A stretch of DNA of 64,000 bases from Buxus sempervirens (taxonomy: Eukaryota; Streptophyta; Magnoliopsida; Buxales; Buxaceae): NCBI GenBank assembly GCA_947561395.2, contig OX387189.1, forward strand, positions 26,288,329 to 26,352,328. The letters are read 5' to 3'. Position 1 is the first letter of the stretch, and each line of letters starts with the position of its first letter. The notes under the pieces were generated by a model. That model was given only the letters and a program-made list of their open reading frames with translations, was not told the origin of the DNA and made no database searches. Below, one piece after another: positions 34,127-45,320 of the stretch. A program made the translations under genes and the position numbers.

Positions 34127-35135
34127 GACAGTATACCATGAATCTTGTTATGCATTTTTTAATTAATCCTAAATTTTGTATTGTACATAAGCATCAATTG
34201 GATGTATCTAACCATTAATTATCATGCATGCATGTACATAGCTTAAAAAACTTTGACTAGTGTTTTAAAACATGTTTCATTTGGGTGGCTCCAAAGTTCC
34301 TAATTGTCACTTCCATGATAACTTGGCACAAGTCATTGGATTGTTTCTTTCTAATTTTAACTTCTAAAATCTTGAAAACAGTGATAAAAATAGATCTTAA
34401 TATTATTATTAATCTTTGACCGTTGAGACTAGAGGAGCTAGTAACCTTCAAGAGCATGGATTGAAATGAGATCAGTAATTGATTTTGACTTCTTAAGATA
34501 ACATAAGTCAAGAATATAGAGATGGTAAAATTATTCCAAGAGAGAGACTTCATGGTATGGGGTAATAGTAATGGACATATGTATTAAGAATTGAGAGAGA
34601 AGAACATTAACATACACAAAAACCTTTAAATAATTTCTGTTGATATGTGTAGAAAGGAAATGTTACATTCACTAGAGCATATAACTTGATAAATTTTCAA
34701 TACAAAAAGAATATATACTAATGAGAAATATAGAGGTTATTAAAGGTATAATGAAGAAACACAAACAAGGATGATTAATTAAAGCAAATTGGTAGTTAGA
34801 CAATTGAGTTTCTATAATTAAGTACAAAATTACATTGATGGTTTTTTTGAATCCACATCTTTTATATTAATTATTGATGCATTAATTGGTGATATTTAAG
34901 TGGGAAGTGATTTGGTACATGATATTTGCAAATGGTATGATTTTGATGGACCACTAACTAGAGGATCGTTGAATCGAAATTTTAATTATAGATATATATC
35001 TTGGAATCAAAAGGCTTTTAGAATAAGTGGATTAATGAAGATCATCAAGAGTATGAAAAATGACTTTAATATATATATATATATATAAGGTTAAACAAAG
35101 ACAAGAATAAGAACAAAGAGTTTCCTAAATATGAT

Positions 35136-35181
35136 CAATTTTATTTTCTTTTTTTTAGATCAAAATCAAATTTATTTTCTT
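35136..35181 (-). mobile_element. Possible micro-insertion, 16 bp between 15-bp duplications
   Basis: CAATTTTATTTTCTT at 35136-35150 and CAAATTTATTTTCTT at 35167-35181 (one mismatch) flank a T run with AGATCAAAAT. It lacks the TACC end, so it is less certain than the others. Confidence 0.45.
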
Positions 35182-35384
35182 GGATCAATAATTTACAAAG
35201 AGAAGATTTTAATGAATCGGCATGATTTGATATCTTCAAGAGTATTATGTGATTGACGTGTTCCACTCAAACTGAAAGAAAACAAATGGCATGATTCGTT
35301 TGAACCATCAAAAAGTTGTATGTCTAGGTCGTCATTTTCTTTTTCTGCCACCTGGCCTCCCTTCCTCCCTTCCCCCACCCCACC

Positions 35385-35409
35385 CCTCCTCTCTCTCTCT
35401 CTCTCTCTT
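35385..35409. repeat. (CT)n microsatellite
   Basis: About 11 CT units following a C-rich stretch. Confidence 0.9.
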
Positions 35410-36851
35410 CCTATATTAATTGCTTTTTTGGTGACATACCAACTAAAAGTTTATAAATAAATAAATATAAACACACACACACACATATATAATTTTTCAG
35501 TAGGTTGTGTTTGCTTACTAGTTATAGTGTTTTCTAGTTATATCTTATTAATTTTATACATAATCTTTAAGTCCTTGCAACGCAAAAGAAATAGTTGGAA
35601 CAGGTTGTGCTTTGGGTCCTTTTCCTTTGAGTTCCTTTCCTGATACCTAGCTAGTCACATTTATATTCCGGGGCCAAAAAAAAAAATTAGAAGTCTCTTC
35701 CCTTAGAATGTTCAACATTTAATACATGCATATTATATATTATCTTTTTTTAAAGATAATTAAAATTGGTTAAAGATTACAACAATATATTTGAATGTCA
35801 ATTTCGATTGACATGCATGATGAGATGGAATGGTAGCAACCTTAAGTTAACTAAGAAATGGGTGAAGAGCATGGGGTTGGGTTTATAATATGAAAACCCA
35901 CCAACCCTAGCTCTTTAGTAGGATTTCTTCTCTTTCTTGATTTCTTTGATAATAAATGAAAATTAATAAAAAAATAAAATTAGGTGATATTACCTTGTTA
36001 AAATAAAATCAAGATCTAATGGAAGACTGCAATTATACTTTGAAGTGTATATATATAATTAAATTCATAATTAGAGGGGCCAAGTCTATAAATTGATTGA
36101 TTGACGTTTTGTATAACAATCATGAACTCGCCAAATCTAATCCTCATTTACCTAACAATTTAATAAAGAAAAAAAAAAGGAATATTTAATCAAAGTGTCA
36201 ATCAATCAATATTTGTACGTACTTATTATATATTATCATAAAATGTGCTCAATTTATTCATTCATGCATAAATATATACAAAATTTGTGTGAGAAACATA
36301 CTGATGAATACGTTTATTTCAAGGGACAGCTAACTCATGCGTGATTATGCAAAGGGGCATGCGTACGTCGGTGGTGCAATGAGCAATTGGAGATTTTGAT
36401 TGCTGCAATTGAGAAAACAACTTAATCATTGCTAAGTTGAGGAAGCTCCAAGAAATTAAAGACAATGAAGGCGATGGTTTCAACTTTCAAGCAAATTTGT
36501 TTTGGAGCCACTTGGAGGTAGCTAGCTTCAGATCCCACCATTATCATCCATTCACTAATGAAAATCATTTTAAAAATCAACTCATTAGTAGCTAGACCGG
36601 TTGACATCAACCTAAGACCAAAGTGAGGTTTGTGACTGTTAACCCAAAACCGAATTGAATCGAATTAAGAACTACGATTCCAACCCAAAAACAGAACTAA
36701 ACATATATGTATATATGTCTTCGGTTTGGTTTGATTTAATAAAAAAAATTAACCAATAACTGAATCAAACCAAGTTGTTCCCCTAATGAAATTCGTGAAT
36801 AATTTGTAACTCACAAGCCGATGTGATATATCAAACCTGACTGACTCTGTA

Positions 36852-36970
36852 AGAGGCTGTTTGGTATAATTTTTCGAAATTATTTCTTAACTTTTCAAAA
36901 TAGAAACAAAGTTAAAATTCTATTTTGAAAAGTTAAAAATAACATTGAAAAGTTATACCGAACAACCTCT
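36852..36970. mobile_element. Foldback MITE, 119 bp
   Basis: AGAGGCTGTTTGGTATAA at the left pairs with TTATACCGAACAACCTCT at the right; complementarity continues through AACTTTTCAAAATAGAA, so nearly the whole element folds on itself. The TSD is unclear (TA/AT flanks). Confidence 0.7.
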
Positions 36971-37512
36971 ATATCAAGTGACTAACTTACAAAGACCTTC
37001 ACAGTTTTTTTGACATATGGCTTAGACAACAAGTCTTTAACTCTCTCTTTCTCTCGCTTGTGGTTTGTTTATTGTTTATTACATAGATTATTTCACCAAC
37101 GAGAAGACAAAAAGCCGTCCCGTCCTAATTAAAGGCCCTACAGGATCTCAATTGAAAATCGAGACCATACCAATACCACCACAACAACACAAGCCCAAAG
37201 GCATATTACCTGCAGGGTCACTTTCTCTATCTAGCCTGTCTGTCTTCTTCTCTCTAAAAGCTAATTCTCTTTCTCACCACTTTCTTTAGTTCTTCTAGAG
37301 ACCCCAAAAACTTCTCATTGAAAGGTCAGAGCCCGTGTCACTTTTAAAAGACGCCAAATCAACCTCTAGGTTCTACCTACAAGCCCAATCGATCACTTCT
37401 CATCCTCTTATGATTCAATTGAGGAAACCCACAAACCTCGCATCGATCCTTCAAATTCTACTCAATCAACACCATACCCATTTCGTCTTTCTTATTTTAT
37501 TCTCATTCCGTG
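36971..37512 (+). promoter_or_regulatory. Probable promoter and 5' leader of the acidic-protein gene
   Basis: Pyrimidine-rich patches (CTCTCTCTTTCTCTCGC near 37040 and TCTTCTTCTCTC near 37245) typical of plant core promoters and leaders precede the gene. I see no clear TATA box and cannot place the start site. Confidence 0.35.
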
Positions 37513-38346
37513 ATGTTTGGAACCAAGTTTGAGTCTGAAGCAATGGATAATAAGCCATGTGTAGATCCTGAAGAAGAAAAAGAAGAAGATGAAGAAGAAG
37601 AAGAAGAAGAAGAAGAAGCGCTCTCTCTTTGTGATCTCCCATTAAACAATGATGCAGAAGACTCCGAGGGTGATAGACGATCGCAACCCGGTCAGGATTT
37701 ATTCGAATTCTTCAGTAACAATATTGCAATCACAGAGATGTGCCCAGCAGAAGATATCATCGTCTCCGGGAAACTCATTCCTTACAGGGAACCCCTCATG
37801 GACGACACCCAGAAGATTAAAGCCAACGAAACCCATTACAGAAACTTCTCCAAGAAGAATAACTTCCAACGAAGCCAATCGGATTCGTTAGCTGGATCAC
37901 AGCACTCTCGATCGGATAGTGCCAGAGTTCCATCAATGAGAGGCAGTCGTTCTTTGGATTACCATAAGTCCAAGGGGTCGTCGAGTTCGATGAATTCTCT
38001 GGCCCCATCACCGTCGATGAACCGGAAACAGTCCGGTAAGTGTTCCGGGAGCGGCGATTACTCGTTTCGAAGAGAATCCGTGTCGCCGTCTCCGGCGAAG
38101 TCTAGATGGAATCCATTAATGTTCGGGTTAGTGAAGGTTCCGCCGGCGATGGAGCTGAAAGATATCAGAAACCGGCAAACCCGTCGGAGTCCGTCGATGC
38201 TGTTCCCGGCGCCTGACGGTGGAGAAACGGCTTCCGTTAGCAAGGGAGAAAGAAAGGGAGCTTGGAGACTGCTTCGCGCGCTGAGCTGCAAGGGCCATGC
38301 AAACGTCGTCGTAACGGCGTCAATCCACTGCATTTCCCACGCGTGA
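37513..38346 (+). CDS. Conserved-looking plant protein of unknown function, acidic N-terminus, 277 aa
   Basis: The frame is open from ATG at 37513 (MFGTKFESEAMDN) to TGA at 38344; an in-frame GTG just before was not chosen, and a second ATG at residue 11 could also serve. Residues 20-35 are almost all Glu, encoded by GAA/GAG repeats. Residues 62-95 hold DLFEFFS, then MCPAEDIIVSGKLIPY, a pattern seen in plant proteins of the DUF1645/membrane-associated-kinase-regulator type. The middle is Ser-rich and basic (RSRSLDYHKS-like, SSSSMNS). Near the C-terminus are RWNPLMFGLVKVPPAMELKD and a RRSPS motif, then a basic tail. No signal peptide or membrane segment is seen. Ser/Arg motifs suggest phosphorylation. 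The function is unknown; family placement is tentative. Codon use and higher GC than the surroundings support a real gene. Confidence 0.8.
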   Translation: MFGTKFESEAMDNKPCVDPEEEKEEDEEEEEEEEEALSLCDLPLNNDAEDSEGDRRSQPGQDLFEFFSNNIAITEMCPAEDIIVSGKLIPYREPLMDDTQKIKANETHYRNFSKKNNFQRSQSDSLAGSQHSRSDSARVPSMRGSRSLDYHKSKGSSSSMNSLAPSPSMNRKQSGKCSGSGDYSFRRESVSPSPAKSRWNPLMFGLVKVPPAMELKDIRNRQTRRSPSMLFPAPDGGETASVSKGERKGAWRLLRALSCKGHANVVVTASIHCISHA

Positions 38347-40548
38347 TAAAACACGTGCAAGCTTGGATTGGATTTGAATATTCTTCGTCGATAGAATGTT
38401 CGATCTATTTGACCAAAATACCCCTCATGAAAGCGCTTATGATCTTTTGACTTCGTTGAAAGAGAAGGGTACTATGTTCATAAAAATGAGTGGACGTTAA
38501 GTTTCCTTGTTTTTGCCGTTACGTAGCAGGAAAGATACTGTACAGTGATACGACAGGATAGATCATAGATGGTACGTCGCCTCAGTTTGGTCAATGATGG
38601 AAGGTTTTTGACCTTTTTCGAGTTTGGAAAGAAAGATCAAAAATCCCGAAAGGTCCTACAAAAGACAAAAAAAATTATTATATTTTGTTTTATTTCCATA
38701 TGAAAATACCGCCTGTGTTTTTGTTTTTTTTAGAAAAATAAGCAAATCTGGCTTCTTTTGGTTTTTGGTTGGTTCTTTTTAACGTTACATGAAAGTTGGA
38801 TAATGCTACTGTATATTACAAGCGTAGATTGATATGTTATTTGTAGTTTTATTCATTGGATTAAGACTTGTCACTTGTGGTAATATAAGAGTTTATATTA
38901 CCACAACACGGATCGGTGATTAGTTTTTCTGGTTTGTGGCTTATCACTTGTTAATATACATGATATTTGATGATAAAAATACCTCATGGTTGGTCTTACA
39001 ATGTCTCATAATCATCATAGGCTCCAATAGTTGAGCATTTTTCTATGTAATTTGATTGTGATGATGCTGGAGGATATTCGTTCTTTAGTTTTTTTTTTTT
39101 TACTTTTGGTGCTATGATTGGTGAATTCACTTAAAAATATATTTTATAAAAAATAAATTATTTAAAAAAAAATTGAATGTACTAAGTCATTGTGTGATAT
39201 TGGGTGTCTAGATGATAGTCATCTATGTTGTCCCTTATGTTGGGATTAAGTTGGATGTTAATCAAGACTTGTCAAACAAGGCCCAATTGACATCTCCATT
39301 AATGCAGCTCATGCCGAGTTGTAGATGAGTGACATAACGACATGGCGTTGTCTACATGCGAATATATATATATATATATATATATTAAGTATTTGTTTTT
39401 ACATTTCGAAAATATCCTTGTTTAGAATTTTATTTTTAAAATTGTCTTTCATAGTTGAAACATATTTATACTATTATTTAAGCAAATCCTGGAAATATAG
39501 CCGGCCGGCATTTTGTTGGCCGCAAAATATCCCTTCAATAACCATCCAATCAAATGACTATCTTATCATGTACGTAACTATCTTGTGTCTGTCCCAAAAA
39601 ACCTACAGCCATTGAAAGAAGTTAACTACCCCTCTACGTGCATAGAGTGCCTCCTCTTATTTTTACAAATAATTTTCTTGTCTTAAAGAAAAAGGGAGAA
39701 TAATATGTAGTTGTTATATAAGAGTAATATGTAAATCCTCAAAAAGAAAACGAGTCCTTATTTAAATGAAACAAATCTGTATACACTTGTAAAAGAGGAG
39801 GGGGGGATTTGGTTTGTTGGTTTGATGGTTGGTTGGTTGGAGGATACACTATTGCAATGATAAAACCTCAAAAAAAAAAAACCAAAAAAATCTTTAGAAT
39901 CCCAGTTGAATGGAGCGAAATATATTATAATTACAAAATTTTTTTTTCGGTCCTAATTAAGTTATTTTTTATATTATAAGTCCAAAATACCCTTTATTAA
40001 AATTCTAATTCTAAAAATTCCTTACCCTATTACAGTTTCAATTTACTGGGAAAATATTAAAGAAAAAGAGCGTTCCACCGTGATAAAAACAAAAAATTTA
40101 TTTTTTAGCAAAAATAATATAGGTAATAAATATAGTCTTTCTTTATTATATATGCACATATTAAAGTATTAATATATGTTTATTTTGAAATAATTAGCAA
40201 ATAAATAGGGCCCTAAGCAATTATCAGACCAAGAAGAACTTTAAAGCAATAAAAACATTGAAAATACGCATAAAATTAAAAACTAAATCCGTAAACAATT
40301 ACATCGAACTTTTCTTAAATAATTTTAATTCTAAAATCTTGTACAAAATAAAACCTTTTAATATCATAGATCTATCTCAAAATAGTCACATTTCTAAAAT
40401 AAGGCATAAAAGCTCGAGCTAACGTAATCTTTTTTTTCTTTTAATTTAAGATACCCAAAGTATTCTTGTTTCACATGTTTATTATAATTCTTATAGAACC
40501 ATATATGTAAAATTTTCTTTCCTATTTATGATGATAGATATATATACT

Positions 40549-40596
40549 AAGAACATCTATCAATAAAAAAAAGAAAAAAAGAACATCTATCAATAA
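40549..40596 (+). mobile_element. Micro-insertion: 12-bp A-rich tract between 18-bp duplications
   Basis: AAGAACATCTATCAATAA occurs at 40549-40566 and 40579-40596 with only an A-rich tract between. It could be a poly(A)-only insertion or a filled break. Confidence 0.55.
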
Positions 40597-41626
40597 TATA
40601 ATATAAAATTTAAAATAATGTAGTTTAAATTTTTAGGCCATACTGACTCTTATCATATTTTAAAGATTAATCTCAATAAAAAAAGTTGAATAATAGTTTA
40701 ATTAACTAATTAAAAACAAAAAATCCCAAAATTCTAAAACAAGAACTATATATCCAACAATAGTTCACAAAAATTTGTTATACTTTAAGACTGTGATGAT
40801 ATCAAAATCTTATGACTTCTTAAAAATGATTTAAAATAAAATATATGTTAAATATTACAAACCTATAAATCAACTAAAATTTCTATGGAAATTTTTATGA
40901 TTATTTATAATTTTGAGAAGCCATGAAAATATAATATTCTTCTTAATTTTTAAAAGCAAATGTGAAATATACAATATTTTTAATTATAGACTATTTTCCA
41001 AAATTTATATCCTATTAGAGTCCTAGGTCCATAGAAAGAATCTTGCAAAGGAAATTTTAGAAAAAAAGTTGCTAAAGAAGTGATGAAAACCACAAAAATC
41101 AATCTTGACACAACATTGGTCCAGCACAACTATTAACTGAGGCATAACGAGGCACAAAGCAAAAAATTGACACCCCTAGATTTAGGGGGTGGTGATGGAT
41201 TAGATTAGATTATGATGTGGTCATGATGAAGGATAAGAGGTAGGTAAGATTGATTTGGATTGGCCCAAGGGTATTAAACCACCACAGAATGTTAACTCAT
41301 ATCTTTTCAAGAATATATCTATTAGGGGGTTTGGATGATTTGACAAGTTTCATCATGTTTTTCTACCTTTATTTGATTCTATGAGGAAAAATTCCTTGAA
41401 AGGGAAAAAAACATAGGAACTGAATAAAACCTAAGAAAATTAATTCTAATTGCATTTTACATTCTTCCTTGTTAGGTAAAACAGTTTTGTCAGTTCTTAC
41501 TATGACCCAAAATCTAATTCCATTCTAAAGTGCATTAATTTGATAGGAGAATTATGATTCTACAAGAAAGCATAATCCAATACGATCCAAATGCTAATCA
41601 AATCAAACATGATAACAGCTTGATTG

Positions 41627-41679
41627 AATTCGAATTCAAATTCTCTACCAAAAAAAAAAAAAAATTCGAATTCAAATTC
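41627..41679 (+). mobile_element. Micro-insertion: 19 bp between 17-bp duplications
   Basis: AATTCGAATTCAAATTC at 41627-41643 and 41663-41679 flanks TCTACC plus poly(A), again with the TACC-poly(A) end. Confidence 0.7.
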
Positions 41680-42444
41680 AAATTCAGCCGTTGAAAGTCC
41701 TAGTCAAGACACAAAAAACATATGTGACACTTTATGTATGTAGAGAAATTTCTTGATACGGGCTGTGTTATATACAATTGAAATTAATTTTGTCTTTAAG
41801 AATTAGAACTTGTCAAAAGGAGTTTTAAAAACTGAAACAAGCGTTATGGACCGAGTTGACGTACAAAGAAGGGTTAGAAGTGTGCGGTCGCAATTTTTGG
41901 TAGATGTCTTGGTAGATGTCACATCACATAGTTGCAACAACAAAATTTGGCTTCAACAGAAAAGCAAAGCAAGCAAAGGCGCTTAATTTACGTGGTTCCA
42001 CAAAAATGGCTACGTCAAAAAGATGATTGGAGTTCTTTACTAGATTTGTGAAAAATAGACTTACACAGGGTTGCTTATCGGACTGGGGTGGCACAGCATG
42101 GCCTGTGACCCCCTAGTGGCCATGGCGTGCCTAGGGAGCGGCCCGCCAGGCACGGTGGCCCGGTGGGCTGTGGCTCGTGAAGCAAGCGGGCCCACGTGAG
42201 CTGTGCCCACATGCTAACCTAATGACAGGCACGCGTGCCGGTCTGCCTCCCCCAAAAAGTGCATTTTTTTCATGTTTTTTTTTACACTTTTACACACCCC
42301 TCCCCCACCACAACAGCTATATAACAACTATATTATAGGGGTATACTTGTAATTGACTATAAATGACCATTTTTACCCTTCCAACAGCCAAATAACAGCT
42401 ATATTTTAGAGTAGAGGTGGTCAAAAACCATTTATGGTTTTCTA

Positions 42445-42452
42445 TAAATAGG
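42445..42452 (+). promoter_or_regulatory. TATA box inside the hAT element
   Basis: TATAAATA in the context TTTTCTATAAATAGGCC lies about 65 bp upstream of the first stem-loop, so both stem-loops would sit in the 5' leader of the transcript. The coordinate is accurate to a few bases. Confidence 0.55.
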
Positions 42453-42512
42453 CCTAACCTTTCCCACTCCAAACCACATCTTCTCATCTCATCTCTTCTC
42501 TTCTTACTTTCT

Positions 42513-42617
42513 TAGAGTCTTGTTAAGCAATTTTGCCAATGGCCGGCAGACTCGACAGAGCGTTCACATGGGGGCGTCTCTAGGCCGACCATTGGCAAAT
42601 CTCTTAACAAGGCTCTA
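42513..42617 (+). repeat. Stem-loop 1 of the tandem pair
   Basis: The left arm starts TAGAGTCTTGTTAAG and continues to TTTTGCCAATGG; the right arm CCATTGGCAAATC to CTTAACAAGGCTCTA pairs with it over about 35 bp with few mismatches. The loop is about 35 nt. Confidence 0.85.
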
Positions 42618-42662
42618 AAAAAGTTATAATTTTTTTTTTTTCTGCTTTCTTCATTTTCTTCT

Positions 42663-42766
42663 TAGAATCATGTTCATTGATTTTGCTAATGGCCGGTAGA
42701 GACACAGTGCTCACATGGGCGCATCCCTGAGCCTGGCCGTTAGCAAATCATTGAACAAGGTTCTTA
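42663..42766 (+). repeat. Stem-loop 2 of the tandem pair
   Basis: A duplicate of stem-loop 1 about 149 bp downstream, with flanking T-rich spacers also duplicated. The core pair is GCTAATGGCC with GGCCGTTAGC, where stem-loop 1 has GCCAATGG with CCATTGGC: substitutions on both arms keep pairing. Confidence 0.85.
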
Positions 42767-42818
42767 TAAAGTTATCATTTTGTCTTCTTTCTTCATTTCT
42801 GCCTCTTCACAATTAAAC

Positions 42819-42926
42819 ATGAGTTACAAAAGTATTATTTACGTCGATTATTGCTTGGATAGTCAAGCAGTAATCGACGCAAGTAACACATTTACAACTT
42901 CTCGTCTCAGCACGGTTCACCAATAT
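42819..42926 (+). CDS. Possible first coding exon of a deleted hAT transposase, 36 codons
   Basis: ATG at 42819 starts MSYKSIIYVDYCLDSQAV and stays open to CAATAT, followed directly by GTGAGT, a good plant donor, at 42927. The exon is exactly 36 codons (phase 0). It lies after the TATA box and the two stem-loops and before the GC-rich right end. No transposase domain is recognisable in so short a piece. This is an inference from position; it may not be translated. Confidence 0.35.
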
Positions 42927-43137
42927 GTGAGTATTGTTACATTTTCAAAAACCTTCTTTAATACATATTTTTTTGTTTTATTTAAATTTTTACGTGTGGC
43001 CCGCGGGCCATGGCCCACCTACTGCCGTGTCATGGTCTGTGCCGTGCCGAGTATATTGATAAGTGGGCTGGGCATGGCACGACCCATTTCCACGGTGGGC
43101 CATGCCGCACTGCCAGATAAGCAACCCTAGACTTACA

Positions 43138-43763
43138 TACAGTATACAAAACTCTCTCTCCTAATTGAAACTACAATATTCGTTACTCTCTCGACCAAAA
43201 AGCCTAATTCGAGTACATAATGATAAGTACTCAAATTAAAAAAAAAATCCACATTCAAAATGTTGAGCTGAGTGTACAGTAAAAACCTGTATTGATAGAA
43301 TACAAGGTACATAAACAATAAACCATGATTTCTCCAATGAGATGGTGAATCTCATATTAATGTGTTCTAAGTTAAAGTATGTATAATGTCCAACATTCAA
43401 CTCGTTAACATTTCTTAGGGTTTGAATAAGAAACATGTTAAATTAAGGTTTTCTAACATGTGACAAGTTTTAACGGTTAAAACATAGAATATATAGACAA
43501 GGATGGACATTTTGGATACACCATGTTAATCCAATAAATATATAAAATCACAAACCTAGCCTTTCCTACAATATTTATAAACTAGATTACTTGAGGTGCA
43601 TCAAAACCAAGCACTTGCACAATCTTAATGCAACAAGAAACTGAGGAGAAAAAAAAACCTTTCTATAAATTTTTCTAATGAGTGAAAACCAAAAAAGAAA
43701 AATGACATTAAAGTAAGCATATGGATAAGGAAATAATTTTCTATCTTACCATATTTAATTTTA
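43138..43763. other. Intergenic, no gene seen
   Basis: AT-rich DNA between the hAT element and the Helitron end. No open frame or repeat structure of note. Confidence 0.4.
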
Positions 43764-45315
43764 CTAGCAATTGTGAACGGTTGCACGTTAAGAATGACTT
43801 CTATTTGTCCTAAATACAATTCAAATTTATATTCTATTTTCAAATTTATTTTAAGGCCCTATTTATGTACTTGTAATTTTTAAATTAATATATGTGTATA
43901 CTTTAATATTATAATATAAATGAAAATTTTTATAAATTTGTTATTTTTATTGGAAAATAAATATATTTTTTCTTAGTAGGAAGAAAAGTACTAAAAAAAT
44001 TCATAAATAGATTACTTCTATTATAAATATAAATAATTGTTCTATTTGTGTTTTTCTTTTTATGGAACATCAAAATGGCAAGAATTATATAAAGAGTTGC
44101 TACTTAATTTGTATTAATTTGAATACAATTATGTCTTCTTCTTTTTTAAGAAGCTATGTTATTTTGATTTAGTTACATAGACAAAGATTAAGAGACATAG
44201 TAAGATTTGTTAAAATAAAGTAGGACTCTGAAAAAGTTAAACATGTCTAATTCAATGATATAAAGTATTAATAAATATATTACTTAATTTTATAAAAGAA
44301 AGTTGGTAACATTTTCACTTATAGTTGTTTGACTAATTTTCTCAGTCATCCTCTTTTTTTCTTTATATTATTAGAAATTTCAGTTATAATTATTTGGCTA
44401 AATTTCTCTATGCGCATGAGAATTTATTAATGAAGTAAGAAAAATATGTTATTAATTTTTTTCTTATTATTTTGTATAAAAAAACTATTTGTAAGAATTA
44501 AAAAATATTTTCCTCTTTCTTGGGAAAACATTTTGAGAATTCATTTAAAATTTAATCTCATAGATAAGGATTTTCAATTATAGTACGATTCACTTTTTGC
44601 TTTGATCAATTAAAGTCGTTAATTGGAAAATTAAAGATAGAATTTTCTTAAAGATAAAAAGGAGAAATTTTTTTAACGAAAAATATTTTAAAAAGTTAGA
44701 TAGAATTCTAACAAGAAGGGTAATTAATTTCCTTTTCTTTCTAAAAGACTTGCTCCAATAATATAAGATTCTAAAATGGATAAAGATTTTAAACAAGTAA
44801 AAATTTATTTAAGATAAGAACAAATAAGAAAATAAAAATAACAAATAAAAAAATAGAATGGAAACGAATTATTATTATCAATAAAATTAAGATAAGAACA
44901 AATAAAAAAATATCCTCCTAAATTATTAATTATTGTCCTTTATTAGTTAGTTAAGATTTCTAATTACATTAGGATTCTCCTTTTTGTTTTGTTAGATAAG
45001 GATTTGGAATTATTTTTTTTTTAATAAGGAATTGGATTTTTTTTTTTTTTTGATAGTGAAGGATTTGGAATTATAGTCATTAATAGATAGAACTCTTGCA
45101 TTTAATAGGGTTCTAATGATACACGTGCAAGTGGTGTAATTATTTATTTATTGATAATTATGTAATTTCCAGTATTTTATTAATTATGTTAATTATAACT
45201 CAATTCGGCCAATATTTACAATTTTCTGTTATAACTAATAAATATTGTATGTTAATAATTTTATTTATTTATTTATTTATAATATTTATAAATTTACCAA
45301 TACTTATATACGTAT
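43764..45315 (-). mobile_element. Helitron-like DNA with 3' terminus (minus strand), non-coding
   Basis: On the minus strand it ends CTAG then T, with a short subterminal inverted repeat (AACG/CGTT). Internal stretches such as TTAGATAAGGATTTGGAATT and AAGATAAGAACAAAT repeat those at 22550-22720. It is interrupted at 45321 by LTR copy D; whether it resumes at 48081 is uncertain. Confidence 0.5.
44998..45074 (-). mobile_element. Micro-insertion: 45 bp between 16-bp duplications, possibly two events
   Basis: AAGGATTTGGAATTAT at 44998-45013 and 45059-45074 flanks two T runs separated by AATAAGGAATTGGAT, itself a partial third copy of the duplicated site. This suggests two successive tail insertions. 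Confidence 0.6.
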
Positions 45316-45320
45316 AGATT

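Larger units (their letters stand above)
38347..42057. other. Intergenic, no gene seen
   Basis: AT-rich DNA downstream of the acidic-protein gene. It contains an (AT)n run at about 39362-39384 and two micro-insertions listed separately. A segment near 41330-41600 has GTTTGGATGATTTG and AATACGATCCAAATG, which may be a decayed MITE. Homopolymer runs are common. No credible coding sequence was found. Confidence 0.4.
42066..43129 (+). mobile_element. hAT-superfamily element, 1064 bp, 8-bp TSD GACTTACA
   Basis: The ends are CAGGGTTGCTTATC and GATAAGCAACCCTA, inverted except for the outermost base. A perfect 8-bp TSD GACTTACA flanks it (42058-42065 and 43130-43137), the hAT signature. About 190 bp at the left end and 150 bp at the right are GC-rich with GGCATGGC/GCCCGTGG motifs. 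Between are a TATA box, two tandem stem-loops and a possible first coding exon. It is too short for a full transposase, so it is a deletion derivative. Confidence 0.88.
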
